Source of the DNA: Clostridiaceae bacterium
GTDB taxonomy: Bacteria; Bacillota_A; Clostridia; Clostridiales; Clostridiaceae
NCBI GenBank assembly: GCA_029256485.1
Contig: JAQSXU010000032.1
Coordinates: forward strand, 1-36,452
Direction: 5' to 3'
DNA: 36,452 nt
In this document: positions 8,763-16,348 of the stretch, one piece after another
Layout of the letters: each line of letters begins with the position of its first letter
Position numbering within the stretch: the first letter of the stretch is position 1
Made by a program: the position numbers and the translations under genes
The notes under the pieces: model-generated
The model's database searches: none
What the model was told of the DNA's origin: nothing
The model's input: the letters and a program-made list of their open reading frames with translations, nothing else

Positions 8763-8955
8763 AAAATATGTTGTTATTTAAATGGCTGTTTGACATGGTA
8801 TGTTTATTAACATCTTCATGGGAAGGGTGAATGTTTACTGATGATCCTTCATGAATATCAGCAGGAAGATAACATAAAGGAATATTTTTTGTGGTACCAT
8901 CCTCAAAATTTACATAGGCATCTGCAGAATTTATTTCAATTATTCTTCCAATCAT
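8761..8955 (-). CDS. Small DUF3006-like protein
   Basis: A 64-residue protein. Residues 1-43 have a pattern of short beta strands (MIGRIIEIN, AYVNFEDGTTKNIPLCYLP, GSSVNI) resembling the small SH3-like DUF3006 family; assignment is by eye. The tail is polar and His/Asn-rich (HPSHEDVNKHTMSNSHLNNN). It is supported as a real gene by GGAGGT correctly placed before the ATG at 8955 and by the dedicated terminator at its 3' end. It is transcribed divergently from the GGDEF gene. No function is known. Confidence 0.7.
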   Translation of the reverse strand: MIGRIIEINSADAYVNFEDGTTKNIPLCYLPADIHEGSSVNIHPSHEDVNKHTMSNSHLNNNIF

Positions 8956-9050
8956 GTCTTACCTCCAGAATTAAATTTAATTAGTGTTAATATTATTTAC
9001 GAATATTATAAAAATATACATTTTAATCCATATTAATGTTGCAAAATATA

Positions 9051-9079
9051 TTGTAAACCTTTGTTTCAAGAATTATAAT
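9051..9079 (+). promoter_or_regulatory. Sigma-A promoter of the GGDEF gene
   Basis: TTGTAA (9051-9056), 17-bp spacer, TATAAT (9074-9079). Expected transcription start is near 9086, giving a leader of about 50 nt before the GTG at 9135. Confidence 0.65.
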
Positions 9080-9134
9080 CATATTAGGGTAAGACTTTTT
9101 TACAATACAAGAGATAATCTATGGGGGGATAACA

Positions 9135-10268
9135 GTGGTAAAATGGGGGGCTATTATTTTAATCACTTTGCTTGCACTTATAGTATTTTATGAAGCATTT
9201 TTAATTTTAAAAATGAGGAATAAGATAGCTACATTAAGAACTATAAAGGAAAAAATGTATATTCTATCAGATAGAATAAATACATTGGATATGAATGATA
9301 AAGAAAATGTGTACAATCTTTTATTGGAAACAGCTATTGAATTAATTCCAAATGCTTCTAAAGGAAGCATACTTACATTAGAGGAAGATGGATTATTTCA
9401 TTATAAGGCGCTAATTGGCTATTCTGAAAAAATTAAAAAGCTTACATTAAAAAAGGAAGAGGTATTTTTATATGAAATAAATAATTTTACTAAAACGGCT
9501 TTAATTACAAATCCAAAGAAGCTGGATGAAAAAATTGTAGAGAAAGATAATGTAGATGAATTGAAAAGATATGAGGCTTTGAATATAAATTGCATAATTA
9601 GTTCACCTATTTATATTGATAAAAAATTTATTGGAATTATTAATGTAGACGGTATAAATAAAGGCAAAGGATTTGATAAAGAGGATATTTATATAATGAA
9701 TTATATTAAAAATGAGTTGCAGCTGGCATTAAAAACATCCTCGATTCAAAGCAGCCTAAGACACCTAGCTAACTTTGATGAATTAACTGGTGTATTTAAC
9801 AGAAGGTATATGAAACAGCTTTTTGCCAAGGAAATTGAAAATATTAAAATAACAGGAGAAAAATGCGTTATAGTATCAATGGATATTGATAATTTTAAAT
9901 GCATTAATGATACCTATGGACATAGTGCAGGGGATGCTGCTTTAAGAATATTTTCAGCTATTCTTAAGCAGAATATTAGAAAGACAGATATATATGGAAG
10001 ATTATCCGGAGATGAATTTGCTTTATTTTTAAGGAATATAGATAAGGAAAAAGCTGAAGAAAAAATGGAAGACATAAGGGAACTGCTGTTAAAAAATAAT
10101 ATAGGCTCAATACGCTTAAGCTTTAGTTATGGAGTATATTACTTAGATAAGGATAATATGCTTTCTGTGGAGGATATACTCAATGTTACAGATAAGAAAA
10201 TGTATAAATACAAAAATAACAGAAAAAAACAAAATATAAAACAATATAAAGATGTAATTGAATTATAG
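9135..10268 (+). CDS. Membrane GAF-GGDEF protein (probable diguanylate cyclase)
   Basis: One N-terminal membrane helix (about residues 3-25), a GAF-like sensor domain (about 45-200) and a C-terminal GGDEF domain (about 210-365). The active-site loop is RLSGDEF (SGDEF at about 290-294), with Ser in place of the first Gly. The RxxD inhibitory site is intact as RKTD exactly five residues earlier, and the metal and substrate motif SMDIDNFKCINDTYGH is present. The likely role is c-di-GMP synthesis with product feedback; some SGDEF cyclases are reported active, so I do not treat the change as inactivating. GTG 9135 follows GGGGGGAT. It has its own promoter and terminator. No EAL or HD-GYP domain lies nearby. 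Confidence 0.87.
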   Translation: MVKWGAIILITLLALIVFYEAFLILKMRNKIATLRTIKEKMYILSDRINTLDMNDKENVYNLLLETAIELIPNASKGSILTLEEDGLFHYKALIGYSEKIKKLTLKKEEVFLYEINNFTKTALITNPKKLDEKIVEKDNVDELKRYEALNINCIISSPIYIDKKFIGIINVDGINKGKGFDKEDIYIMNYIKNELQLALKTSSIQSSLRHLANFDELTGVFNRRYMKQLFAKEIENIKITGEKCVIVSMDIDNFKCINDTYGHSAGDAALRIFSAILKQNIRKTDIYGRLSGDEFALFLRNIDKEKAEEKMEDIRELLLKNNIGSIRLSFSYGVYYLDKDNMLSVEDILNVTDKKMYKYKNNRKKQNIKQYKDVIEL

Positions 10269-10297
10269 GTACAAGGTACGAAACTTTGTACCTTTTC
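10267..10297 (+). terminator. Terminator after the GGDEF gene
   Basis: AGGTACAA (10267-10274) pairs with TTGTACCT (10286-10293) and is followed by TTTTCT. A short but clear intrinsic terminator overlapping the stop codon. Confidence 0.7.
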
Positions 10298-10361
10298 TAT
10301 AAGAGAAAATAATACATTAGAGTTAGTTTGATTATTTTATAATTATCTAAAGGGAGAATAA

Positions 10362-11057
10362 ATGAAGGTATACGAAGTAATATTAAGATTAATAATAGCT
10401 ATAATTGTTGGTGGCGTTATTGGTTATGAGAGAGAGTACAAAAATAGGCCAGCAGGATTCAGAACTCATATACTGGTTTGTCTTGGTGCATGCGTGATAT
10501 CTATGATACAGCTTTATGATATACAAAATATAGAGCAAATTATTATGGCTCATCCAGATTTATCCGGGTCATTTAAAGCTGACATAGGAAGATTGGGAGC
10601 ACAGGTGATAAGCGGAATTGGCTTTTTAGGTGCAGGTACAATAATACAGGATAAGGGTTCTGTGAAGGGTTTGACAACTGCAGCAAGCCTATGGGTGGTA
10701 GCATGTATTGGATTAGCAATAGGATTAGGCTATTATAGTTTAACACTATTTTCAACCATAGCTGTAGTAATCAGCTTAGTAACCTTAAAAAAGTTTGAAA
10801 CTAGGTTTTTAGACAAGATGAATATTGTTAAATTAGAAATCACTTATTTAGAGAAAAAAGAAGCAGTAAATAAGGTAACAGATTACTTTGAAGAAAAGAA
10901 TATTAAAGTAAAAAATATAGAATTTAGTGTGGAGGATGATGGTGATCAAGGATATAAAAGCTTGTATACTTTGCTAGTGCCAAGATATATTAAGTTAAAT
11001 GACATCCTAAAAGATTTAGGTGGAAAAAGCCAAATAATTAAAGTTAATATTGTATGA
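10362..11057 (+). CDS. MgtC/SapB family membrane protein
   Basis: Residues 1-145 form about four to five membrane helices with the MgtC signature GYEREYKNRPAGFRTHILV followed by LGA. The last 80 residues form a soluble ACT-like domain (NIVKLEITY...VKNIEFSV). MgtC of Salmonella helps survival in low magnesium and in macrophages, partly by acting on the F-type ATPase. Relatives in free-living Firmicutes are usually only called magnesium-related or membrane-potential-related, so substrate and role are not assigned. The ATG at 10362 follows AAAGGGAGAA. It is a single-gene unit. I see no M-box magnesium riboswitch in the short leader. Confidence 0.88.
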   Translation: MKVYEVILRLIIAIIVGGVIGYEREYKNRPAGFRTHILVCLGACVISMIQLYDIQNIEQIIMAHPDLSGSFKADIGRLGAQVISGIGFLGAGTIIQDKGSVKGLTTAASLWVVACIGLAIGLGYYSLTLFSTIAVVISLVTLKKFETRFLDKMNIVKLEITYLEKKEAVNKVTDYFEEKNIKVKNIEFSVEDDGDQGYKSLYTLLVPRYIKLNDILKDLGGKSQIIKVNIV

Positions 11058-11095
11058 TAATAAGCCCAGTAAATAATAACTGGGCTTATTATCAT
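11054..11095. terminator. Perfect 17-bp hairpin between convergent genes
   Basis: Arms 11054-11070 and 11079-11095 (core AAGCCCAGT / ACTGGGCTT) with an 8-nt loop lie between the MgtC-like gene and the ECF gene. There is no clear T-run on either strand, so it may act as a bidirectional terminator through stem stability or as a 3'-end protector. Confidence 0.6.
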
Positions 11096-11123
11096 ATAAG
11101 GTAATGTGAATCACCTAATTTTT

Positions 11124-11660
11124 TTACAAACTATGAACATTTCTCTTATTCAATATGTCAATTAATAAAATAGCTATAAAACCACCAACTAAAGCAGTTA
11201 TAAGTTGAGGAGTACTCATCATTATTATAAGCTTATCAGCTATTTTCTTAGGTATTGCCAAATTAAATACATGTACTAATTTTGAGGCTGACAGACTTAA
11301 AAAGATATATTTAAACAAGGCACCAGCAATAATACCAATATATTTCCCATAGGATTTGTAGTTTTTTAATAATCCATAGAAAATTACAAAAATAGCATTA
11401 CCAATTATAATAAACGGTATAAAAGGTGCCAGTGGTGATGCTAATTGACCTGTTAGCCAGGCTAATATAGGAGTTAATACTCCTAGCGAAACACCCCATA
11501 TTGGGCCGCACATAAACGCTGTTAAGATTAAAATAGCATTAATTATTGGGCCAACTAAAAATTGATTGATTTGTGGAAAGTTCTTACCCATTATTTGTAT
11601 CACTATAGCTAAAGCCAAAAATAAAGAAGTTCTAACCAGCTTTTTTAAGTTGTTATCCAT
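11124..11660 (-). CDS. ECF transporter S component (substrate unknown)
   Basis: A 178-residue integral membrane protein with about six hydrophobic segments. The pattern near the N-terminus (VRTSLFLALAIVIQ) and GPIINAILILTAFMCGPIWGVSLGVLTP is typical of vitamin-binding S components of energy-coupling-factor transporters. No EcfA or EcfT is present here, so it would share a module encoded elsewhere. Start ATG 11660 is chosen because GGAG lies 8 nt upstream; the in-frame ATG at 11678 would place that site inside the gene. I could not deduce the vitamin, and there is no recognisable riboswitch in the leader to help. Confidence 0.8.
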   Translation of the reverse strand: MDNNLKKLVRTSLFLALAIVIQIMGKNFPQINQFLVGPIINAILILTAFMCGPIWGVSLGVLTPILAWLTGQLASPLAPFIPFIIIGNAIFVIFYGLLKNYKSYGKYIGIIAGALFKYIFLSLSASKLVHVFNLAIPKKIADKLIIMMSTPQLITALVGGFIAILLIDILNKRNVHSL

Positions 11661-11699
11661 GCTTACATCTCCAATCATTTAATTTATATATTAGTGCAT

Positions 11700-11727
11700 A
11701 TACTATTTTATCACTTATGAATTTCAA
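11700..11727 (-). promoter_or_regulatory. Candidate promoter for the ECF S-component gene
   Basis: On the minus strand TTGAAA (11727-11722), 16-bp spacer, TAGTAT (11705-11700). It sits about 40 bp before the ATG and just downstream of the YerB-like gene, implying separate transcription. Confidence 0.45.
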
Positions 11728-11735
11728 TGTAAAAA

Positions 11736-12746
11736 TTAGTTTATATCCACAATACAGTTTTTATCAACTATATGCCACCAGCTTTTCCCGGTATGAAGAG
11801 GAATTGCATTTCCACTAGTATCTTCCAATATGGTAGGTGAAGAGGTATCTTTTCTATACCACTTACCTTTTACATATTTTCCATTGCTAATAACATACAC
11901 ATCACCTTCACCAACCAGGTCAATTTGAAGGTGCTGACCATCAGGCTGTAATTTAATTTTTGTTACCTGTATTATAATATTATTGGTTGAAACAGCTTGA
12001 GAGCTGTCTTTATCTAGTAATGGAGCTGAGTCCATGGATTTATTATACTTATAATTGTTTAAAGTATATAATGTGGAATAATATTTATTTAATTTTAAAT
12101 TAACTTTATTAGCAGAAAGTAAATTGCTATTATTCCAGTAATTATTATCAAATTGCAAATTTGAAGCTGGCTTGTTGTTAAAGTTCTCCTGACTTAACAG
12201 ATTTGTAATATATTCTGATGAAGTATATAAATTATGAGGAGCCTTTCTTGCCTTATCTCTCCAGTAAAAATTACCATGGGACATTTCATCTAGACTCATT
12301 AAATTTTCGCTCTTTATAGACATTATGGCCTCCTCACTGCCGCCGCAGTGTGCAAAAGGAAGATTGTATTCTTTAGTTAAATCAATAAAATAAGGGCGTG
12401 CACTTCTAATAGGTCCAATTTTATTGCTGGCTTCTTTTTGATAAATTGCAATAAATCTAGGAATACCACCCTCTGCCATAGTTTCAAAAACTATATCAGC
12501 ATTTATCAAGCCTGACTGTGGCCGTGCATCTTTGGAATTTTCTATTATGGCCATAAATGGTGCCTTATTAGATATTTCTTTAGATATTTCTTCACCAGTA
12601 AATTTCGATATGTATTTTACTGGAACAGTATTATTTTTAAATACAGTAGTGGAATCTTTTGTATTTTTAATTGAACATCCAGATATTGTAATTAAGCTAA
12701 CAATGCTTAGAATTCCAGAAATAATTAATTTTTTATGGTTTAACAT
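11736..12746 (-). CDS. DUF3048 (YerB-type) lipoprotein
   Basis: An N-terminal signal with lipobox ITISGC (Cys at about residue 24) predicts an exported lipoprotein. The body matches the DUF3048 family known from B. subtilis YerB: PFMAIIENSKDARPQSGL, ADIVFETMAEGGIPRFIAIYQ, GPIRSARPYFIDLTKEY and PFAHCGGS in the N-terminal half. The C-terminal half has GKWYRKD...PLHTGKSWWHIVD. Length (336) is normal for the family. The function is unknown; a cell-envelope role is inferred from location. AGGTAGGTG precedes the ATG at 12746. A weak TTGACT-containing region lies on the same strand upstream (about 12800-12840), but I could not define a full promoter. Confidence 0.87.
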   Translation of the reverse strand: MLNHKKLIISGILSIVSLITISGCSIKNTKDSTTVFKNNTVPVKYISKFTGEEISKEISNKAPFMAIIENSKDARPQSGLINADIVFETMAEGGIPRFIAIYQKEASNKIGPIRSARPYFIDLTKEYNLPFAHCGGSEEAIMSIKSENLMSLDEMSHGNFYWRDKARKAPHNLYTSSEYITNLLSQENFNNKPASNLQFDNNYWNNSNLLSANKVNLKLNKYYSTLYTLNNYKYNKSMDSAPLLDKDSSQAVSTNNIIIQVTKIKLQPDGQHLQIDLVGEGDVYVISNGKYVKGKWYRKDTSSPTILEDTSGNAIPLHTGKSWWHIVDKNCIVDIN

Positions 12747-12979
12747 TACTACACCTACCTCATTTACATAATTTTACATAAGATTATTCTGTCATACAGT
12801 TGGCAATACCATTATAAGTCAATAAATAATCCCATAATATATATTATTTATAATCTAATGAAAATATTAGCTAGAGGAAAAAAATAAATACAAGTTTAAA
12901 TCACACTTAATAATTAAGATAAAAATCAGGTATTCGATAATAAATATAGATACAATGGACTAGAAGGCATATTTAAAAA

Positions 12980-13008
12980 TTGCTTAAAAATTTACTCCAT
13001 AGTATAAT
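12980..13008 (+). promoter_or_regulatory. Sigma-A promoter of nrdDG
   Basis: TTGCTT (12980-12985), 17-bp spacer, TATAAT (13003-13008). The predicted start of transcription is near 13015, and the ATG is at 13052. The remaining 230 bp up to the divergent YerB-like gene are A/T-rich with nothing else I can name. Confidence 0.7.
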
Positions 13009-13021
13009 GTCTAGTGTTCAT

Positions 13022-13033
13022 ACAATATATAGT
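13022..13033 (+). promoter_or_regulatory. NrdR-box-like palindrome
   Basis: ACAATATATAGT matches the core of NrdR boxes (roughly ACWATATATWGT), which repress ribonucleotide reductase genes when dATP is high. It lies just downstream of the predicted transcription start of nrdD. NrdR usually uses two boxes about three helical turns apart; I did not find a convincing second one. Confidence 0.45.
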
Positions 13034-13051
13034 ATTTTAGGGGGAGAGTGT

Positions 13052-15175
13052 ATGCTACATGTAGTAAAAAGGGACGGGAGATTAACCGAATTCAATTCAA
13101 TAAAAATTACAAATGCAATTAAAAAGGCATCAATTGAAATAGGTTATGAACTCAAAGAAAGTGAGATTTTTCAGCTTACACAAAAGGTTATTGAAAACAT
13201 TGAAGATATTAATCCTAAGAAAATAACTGTTGAAGAAATCCAAAATATGGTTGAAAAAGTGCTTTTAAAAAATCAATTTAGGGAAATAGGCTTAGCTTAT
13301 TCGAACTACAGAAAAGAAAGAACAAAAATAAGAGAAATTAAATCTGAATTAATGAACGCAATTGAAAAAATTGGCGTGGAGACAGATAGAGATAATGCCA
13401 ATGTTGGAAACAATTTTTCATCTAAATTGTTGAGAATAGCCAGCGAATCAAATAAATGGCATAACTTATCCATAATGCCAAAGCATTTGGCAAAGGCCCA
13501 TGAAAATGGGGACATATACTATCATGATCTTGACAGCTACAATTTGACAACAAATTGTTTACATATTCCTACAGGAGAAATACTAGGAAGAGGTTTTAAT
13601 ACTGGCTATGGTACAATAAATAAGCCAAAGAGAATAGAATCAGCTGCTGAGCTATCATGCATATTACTTCAATCAACACAAAATGATATGTTCGGAGGGC
13701 AGGCTCATCCTGATTTTGACAATGACATGGCAGCATTTGTAGAACCTACCAGACATGAGATAAAGAAAGAGTTAATTGAACTTGGAATAGAAGGTCCAAG
13801 ATTGGAAGAACTAGTTGAGGCAAAATTAAGAAAAAATATTGGACAAGCTATGCAGGGTATAGTATACAATCTTAATACTATGCACTCTAGAGCGGGCTCA
13901 CAGGTACCATTTTCATCAATTAATTTGGGAATACCGCTTTCAAAGGATGCAGCGCTTGTATGTGAAATATTTTTACTGCAATATGAAAAAGGATTAGGAA
14001 AAGGTGAACAGCCAATATTCCCAAATATAATATTTAGGGTAAAAAGCGGGGTAAATAGAGAGGAAAATGATCCATATTACTATTTATTTAAATTGGCATG
14101 TAGAGTTGCAGCTAAGAGAATGAATCCAACCTTTATGAATTTGGATTCGGACTTTAACAGAGAATATTATGATATGGGATATATTCCTGCTACAATGGGA
14201 TGCCGTACATATGTAATGTCAAATATAAATGGAGAGCCAGGTACTAAAGGAAGAGGAAACATTGCTCCTACAACCATTAACCTTCCAAGGCTTGGTATAT
14301 TATCTAAGGGAAATATTAATAAATTTTTTGAATTACTTGAAAACAGATTAGAATTATCAAGGGAGTCATTGCTTCACAGATATAATGTATTAAAAAGGTT
14401 AAGAGTTAAGGATCTTCCATTTGTGGCAGGACAGGGACTAATGAAGGGTTCAGAAAATCTGACTCCAGATGATTCTATTGAGCCAATTTTAAAACAAGGA
14501 ACCTGGGGAATAGGATTTATAGGACTCGCAGAGACGTTAACAGCTATTATTGGGAACCATCATGGACAAACTGATGAAGCAAGAGAACTTGGATTAAAAA
14601 TAATTTCATATATTAGAGAATTCTGTGATAAGTATAAACAGATAGATAAGCTTAATTGGTCATGCTATGCCACTCCAGCAGAAGGTTTAAGCGGAAAATT
14701 TATTTTACAGGATAAAAAAATATTTGGCAGCATTAAAGGGGTAACTGATAAGGACTATTATACAAATAGCTATCATATACCAGTTGGATTCCCTATTTCT
14801 ATAAAGAAAAAAATAGATATCGAAGCACCTTATCATAAAATATGCAACGGTGGACATATAAGCTATATTGAAATTGACGGATATCCAAGTGCAGATGTAA
14901 TTATGGATATATTAAATTATGCATATAAAAATACTAATATTTCATATTTGGGAATAAATTTTCATATAAGATATTGTAGGGAATGCGGAACTTACTTGAA
15001 TGATGAGGATTTGTGCCCAAATTGCGGAGGCAATAATATTCAAGGCATATCAAGAGTAACAGGATATTTAAGCCTAGATGAAAGATTTGGTGCAGGAAAG
15101 GTTTGTGAAAGATCTGATAGAATGAGCAATGAAGATAATCACTCGTATATTTACAGATCAACTTGTCGGGTGTAA
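13052..15175 (+). CDS. nrdD: Anaerobic ribonucleoside-triphosphate reductase
   Basis: Class III ribonucleotide reductase, an oxygen-sensitive glycyl-radical enzyme that makes dNTPs from NTPs in strict anaerobes. The N-terminal ATP-cone (HVVKRDGRLTEFNSIKI) is the allosteric domain. Near the C-terminus are the zinc cysteines CREC and CPNC (from about residue 641) and the glycyl-radical loop RVTGYL (about 668-673). The start is ATG 13052, preceded by GGGGGAG; a TTG at 12980 is in frame but falls in the -35 element. The 707-residue length is usual. nrdG begins 5 bp after its stop codon, so the pair is one operon. Confidence 0.96.
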   Translation: MLHVVKRDGRLTEFNSIKITNAIKKASIEIGYELKESEIFQLTQKVIENIEDINPKKITVEEIQNMVEKVLLKNQFREIGLAYSNYRKERTKIREIKSELMNAIEKIGVETDRDNANVGNNFSSKLLRIASESNKWHNLSIMPKHLAKAHENGDIYYHDLDSYNLTTNCLHIPTGEILGRGFNTGYGTINKPKRIESAAELSCILLQSTQNDMFGGQAHPDFDNDMAAFVEPTRHEIKKELIELGIEGPRLEELVEAKLRKNIGQAMQGIVYNLNTMHSRAGSQVPFSSINLGIPLSKDAALVCEIFLLQYEKGLGKGEQPIFPNIIFRVKSGVNREENDPYYYLFKLACRVAAKRMNPTFMNLDSDFNREYYDMGYIPATMGCRTYVMSNINGEPGTKGRGNIAPTTINLPRLGILSKGNINKFFELLENRLELSRESLLHRYNVLKRLRVKDLPFVAGQGLMKGSENLTPDDSIEPILKQGTWGIGFIGLAETLTAIIGNHHGQTDEARELGLKIISYIREFCDKYKQIDKLNWSCYATPAEGLSGKFILQDKKIFGSIKGVTDKDYYTNSYHIPVGFPISIKKKIDIEAPYHKICNGGHISYIEIDGYPSADVIMDILNYAYKNTNISYLGINFHIRYCRECGTYLNDEDLCPNCGGNNIQGISRVTGYLSLDERFGAGKVCERSDRMSNEDNHSYIYRSTCRV

Positions 15176-15180
15176 GGTAT

Positions 15181-15696
15181 ATGGAAGAAAGTAATATTAG
15201 GCTCCAGGTAGCTGGATTTTTAGATAATTCTCTTGTAAATGGCCAGGGAATGAGAAGTGTGTTATTTGTGTCAGGGTGTCGCCATAATTGTGAAGGGTGC
15301 CACAACAGGGAAATGCAAAACTTTAAGTATGGAGATTCTATATACATAAAGGAAGTAGTAAATAGAATTAAGGATAACATGCCAATAATTAAAGGAGTCA
15401 CATTAAGCGGCGGAGAACCATTTGAGCAAGCAGAAAAACTGTATCAGCTTTCAAAGGAAATAAAAGCTCTTGGACTTAGCATATGGTGTTACACAGGGTA
15501 TACTTTTGAACAGTTAATTGAATTTAACGATGATAGCTGTAAAAAGTTACTTGAGTGCATAGATGTACTGGTGGATGGAAAGTTTGAAATAGACAAAAAA
15601 TATAAAGGACTTAAATATAGGGGATCTTCAAACCAAAGAATTATAGATGTAAAAAGCAGTATTAAAGAACATAAGATAATAGAAATAAATTACTAA
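15181..15696 (+). CDS. nrdG: Anaerobic ribonucleotide reductase activating protein (radical SAM)
   Basis: NrdG uses a [4Fe-4S] cluster and S-adenosylmethionine to generate the glycyl radical on NrdD. The CX3CX2C cluster motif is CRHNCEGC and the SAM-binding motif is LSGGEPFEQ. N-terminal LQVAGFLDNSLVNGQGMRSV is typical of the family. The ATG at 15181 (171 residues) is preferred; an in-frame TTG at 15163 lies inside nrdD with no Shine-Dalgarno. The likely ribosome signal GGTGTAAGG overlaps the nrdD stop codon, so translation is probably coupled. A terminator follows. Confidence 0.95.
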   Translation: MEESNIRLQVAGFLDNSLVNGQGMRSVLFVSGCRHNCEGCHNREMQNFKYGDSIYIKEVVNRIKDNMPIIKGVTLSGGEPFEQAEKLYQLSKEIKALGLSIWCYTGYTFEQLIEFNDDSCKKLLECIDVLVDGKFEIDKKYKGLKYRGSSNQRIIDVKSSIKEHKIIEINY

Positions 15697-15717
15697 ACAA
15701 AAATATTAATTACAACT

Positions 15718-15750
15718 AAACCCATAAGATTTCATTCTTATGGGTTTTTT
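15718..15750. terminator. Terminator after nrdG
   Basis: Perfect 12-bp stem, AAACCCATAAGA (15718-15729) with TCTTATGGGTTT (15736-15747), followed by TTTTTT. The A-run at its left side may also serve the convergent CmpB-like gene that ends at 15755. Confidence 0.9.
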
Positions 15751-15754
15751 ATAC

Positions 15755-16195
15755 CTATTGGCCACTGACTAATTTTTTCATATAAGCTATAAATTTATCT
15801 GGTTTTTTATTATGAAGGTATATGTATTCTATGAGATTACTTCCCTGTATTGCAAAAGGACTAAGCATAAGCCAATAAAAAGAGTACTTTAAGCAGATAA
15901 CTCCCTGTATATTCATGGAATAGCTGCTGTAATCCCAAAATTTGATTCCAAAGGATTTTAATATTAATCCAAATGTAAATTCAATTGATATGATTATTAA
16001 TGTACTTATAATTATTTGTTTCCACTTTGGTGTATTACAATGATAAAAGTGGCTTACAAAGTTTATTAATATCCCTGCAATTCCGCTCATTAAAAAACTG
16101 GACCAATTGCTGTGACCATTAACAGCTACTTCAATTAAATAATAAAGCATTCCAAAAAGTAAAAAAATAATTACATATTTATTAATTTTCTTCAT
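15755..16195 (-). CDS. CmpB-like integral membrane protein (PF06541 type)
   Basis: A 146-residue membrane protein with about four helices. The GLILKSFGIKFWDYSSYSMN stretch followed by GVICLKYSFYWLML resembles proteins annotated as putative type IV ABC transporter CmpB (NxWDYSxxxxNxxGxIC); no transport function is proven for that family. ATG 16195 is preceded by GAAGGTG. The longer frame back to 16240 has no ribosome site. It is divergent from the CphA-like gene, with an inverted repeat in the shared upstream region. No ATPase partner is adjacent. Confidence 0.65.
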   Translation of the reverse strand: MKKINKYVIIFLLFGMLYYLIEVAVNGHSNWSSFLMSGIAGILINFVSHFYHCNTPKWKQIIISTLIIISIEFTFGLILKSFGIKFWDYSSYSMNIQGVICLKYSFYWLMLSPFAIQGSNLIEYIYLHNKKPDKFIAYMKKLVSGQ

Positions 16196-16243
16196 AATGT
16201 CACCTTCTAAAAAATTATCTGCTGTAAAGCTTCCAAGCATATT

Positions 16244-16270
16244 TTGTGATTAAAAACTTAACATTATACA
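16244..16270 (+). promoter_or_regulatory. Weak candidate promoter for the CphA-like gene
   Basis: TTGTGA (16244-16249) and TATACA (16265-16270) are separated by only 15 bp. The short spacer makes this tentative, perhaps activator-dependent. The inverted repeat at 16274-16302 begins right after it. Confidence 0.3.
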
Positions 16271-16273
16271 CGG

Positions 16274-16302
16274 CAGTAAAATTTCATGCATAAATTTTAC
16301 TG
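16274..16302. repeat. 29-bp inverted repeat in a divergent promoter region
   Basis: Perfect 11-bp arms: CAGTAAAATTT (16274-16284) and AAATTTTACTG (16292-16302), separated by CATGCAT. It sits between the divergent CmpB-like and CphA-like genes, close to the expected plus-strand transcription start, so it could be an operator or a 5' mRNA hairpin. There is no T-run, so it is not a terminator. Confidence 0.75.
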
Positions 16303-16348
16303 TAAATTTACAATATATAGTTACTTGATGAAAGCTGGTGATAAGATA

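Noticed and set aside
8984..9193. A 69-codon plus-strand open frame upstream of the GGDEF gene
   Set aside because: It has no Shine-Dalgarno, runs through the TTGTAA/TATAAT promoter and overlaps the GGDEF start in another frame.
12980..13051. N-terminal extension of NrdD from the in-frame TTG at 12980
   Set aside because: The codon lies in the -35 box, there is no ribosome site, and the protein family starts at the ATP-cone beginning at 13052.
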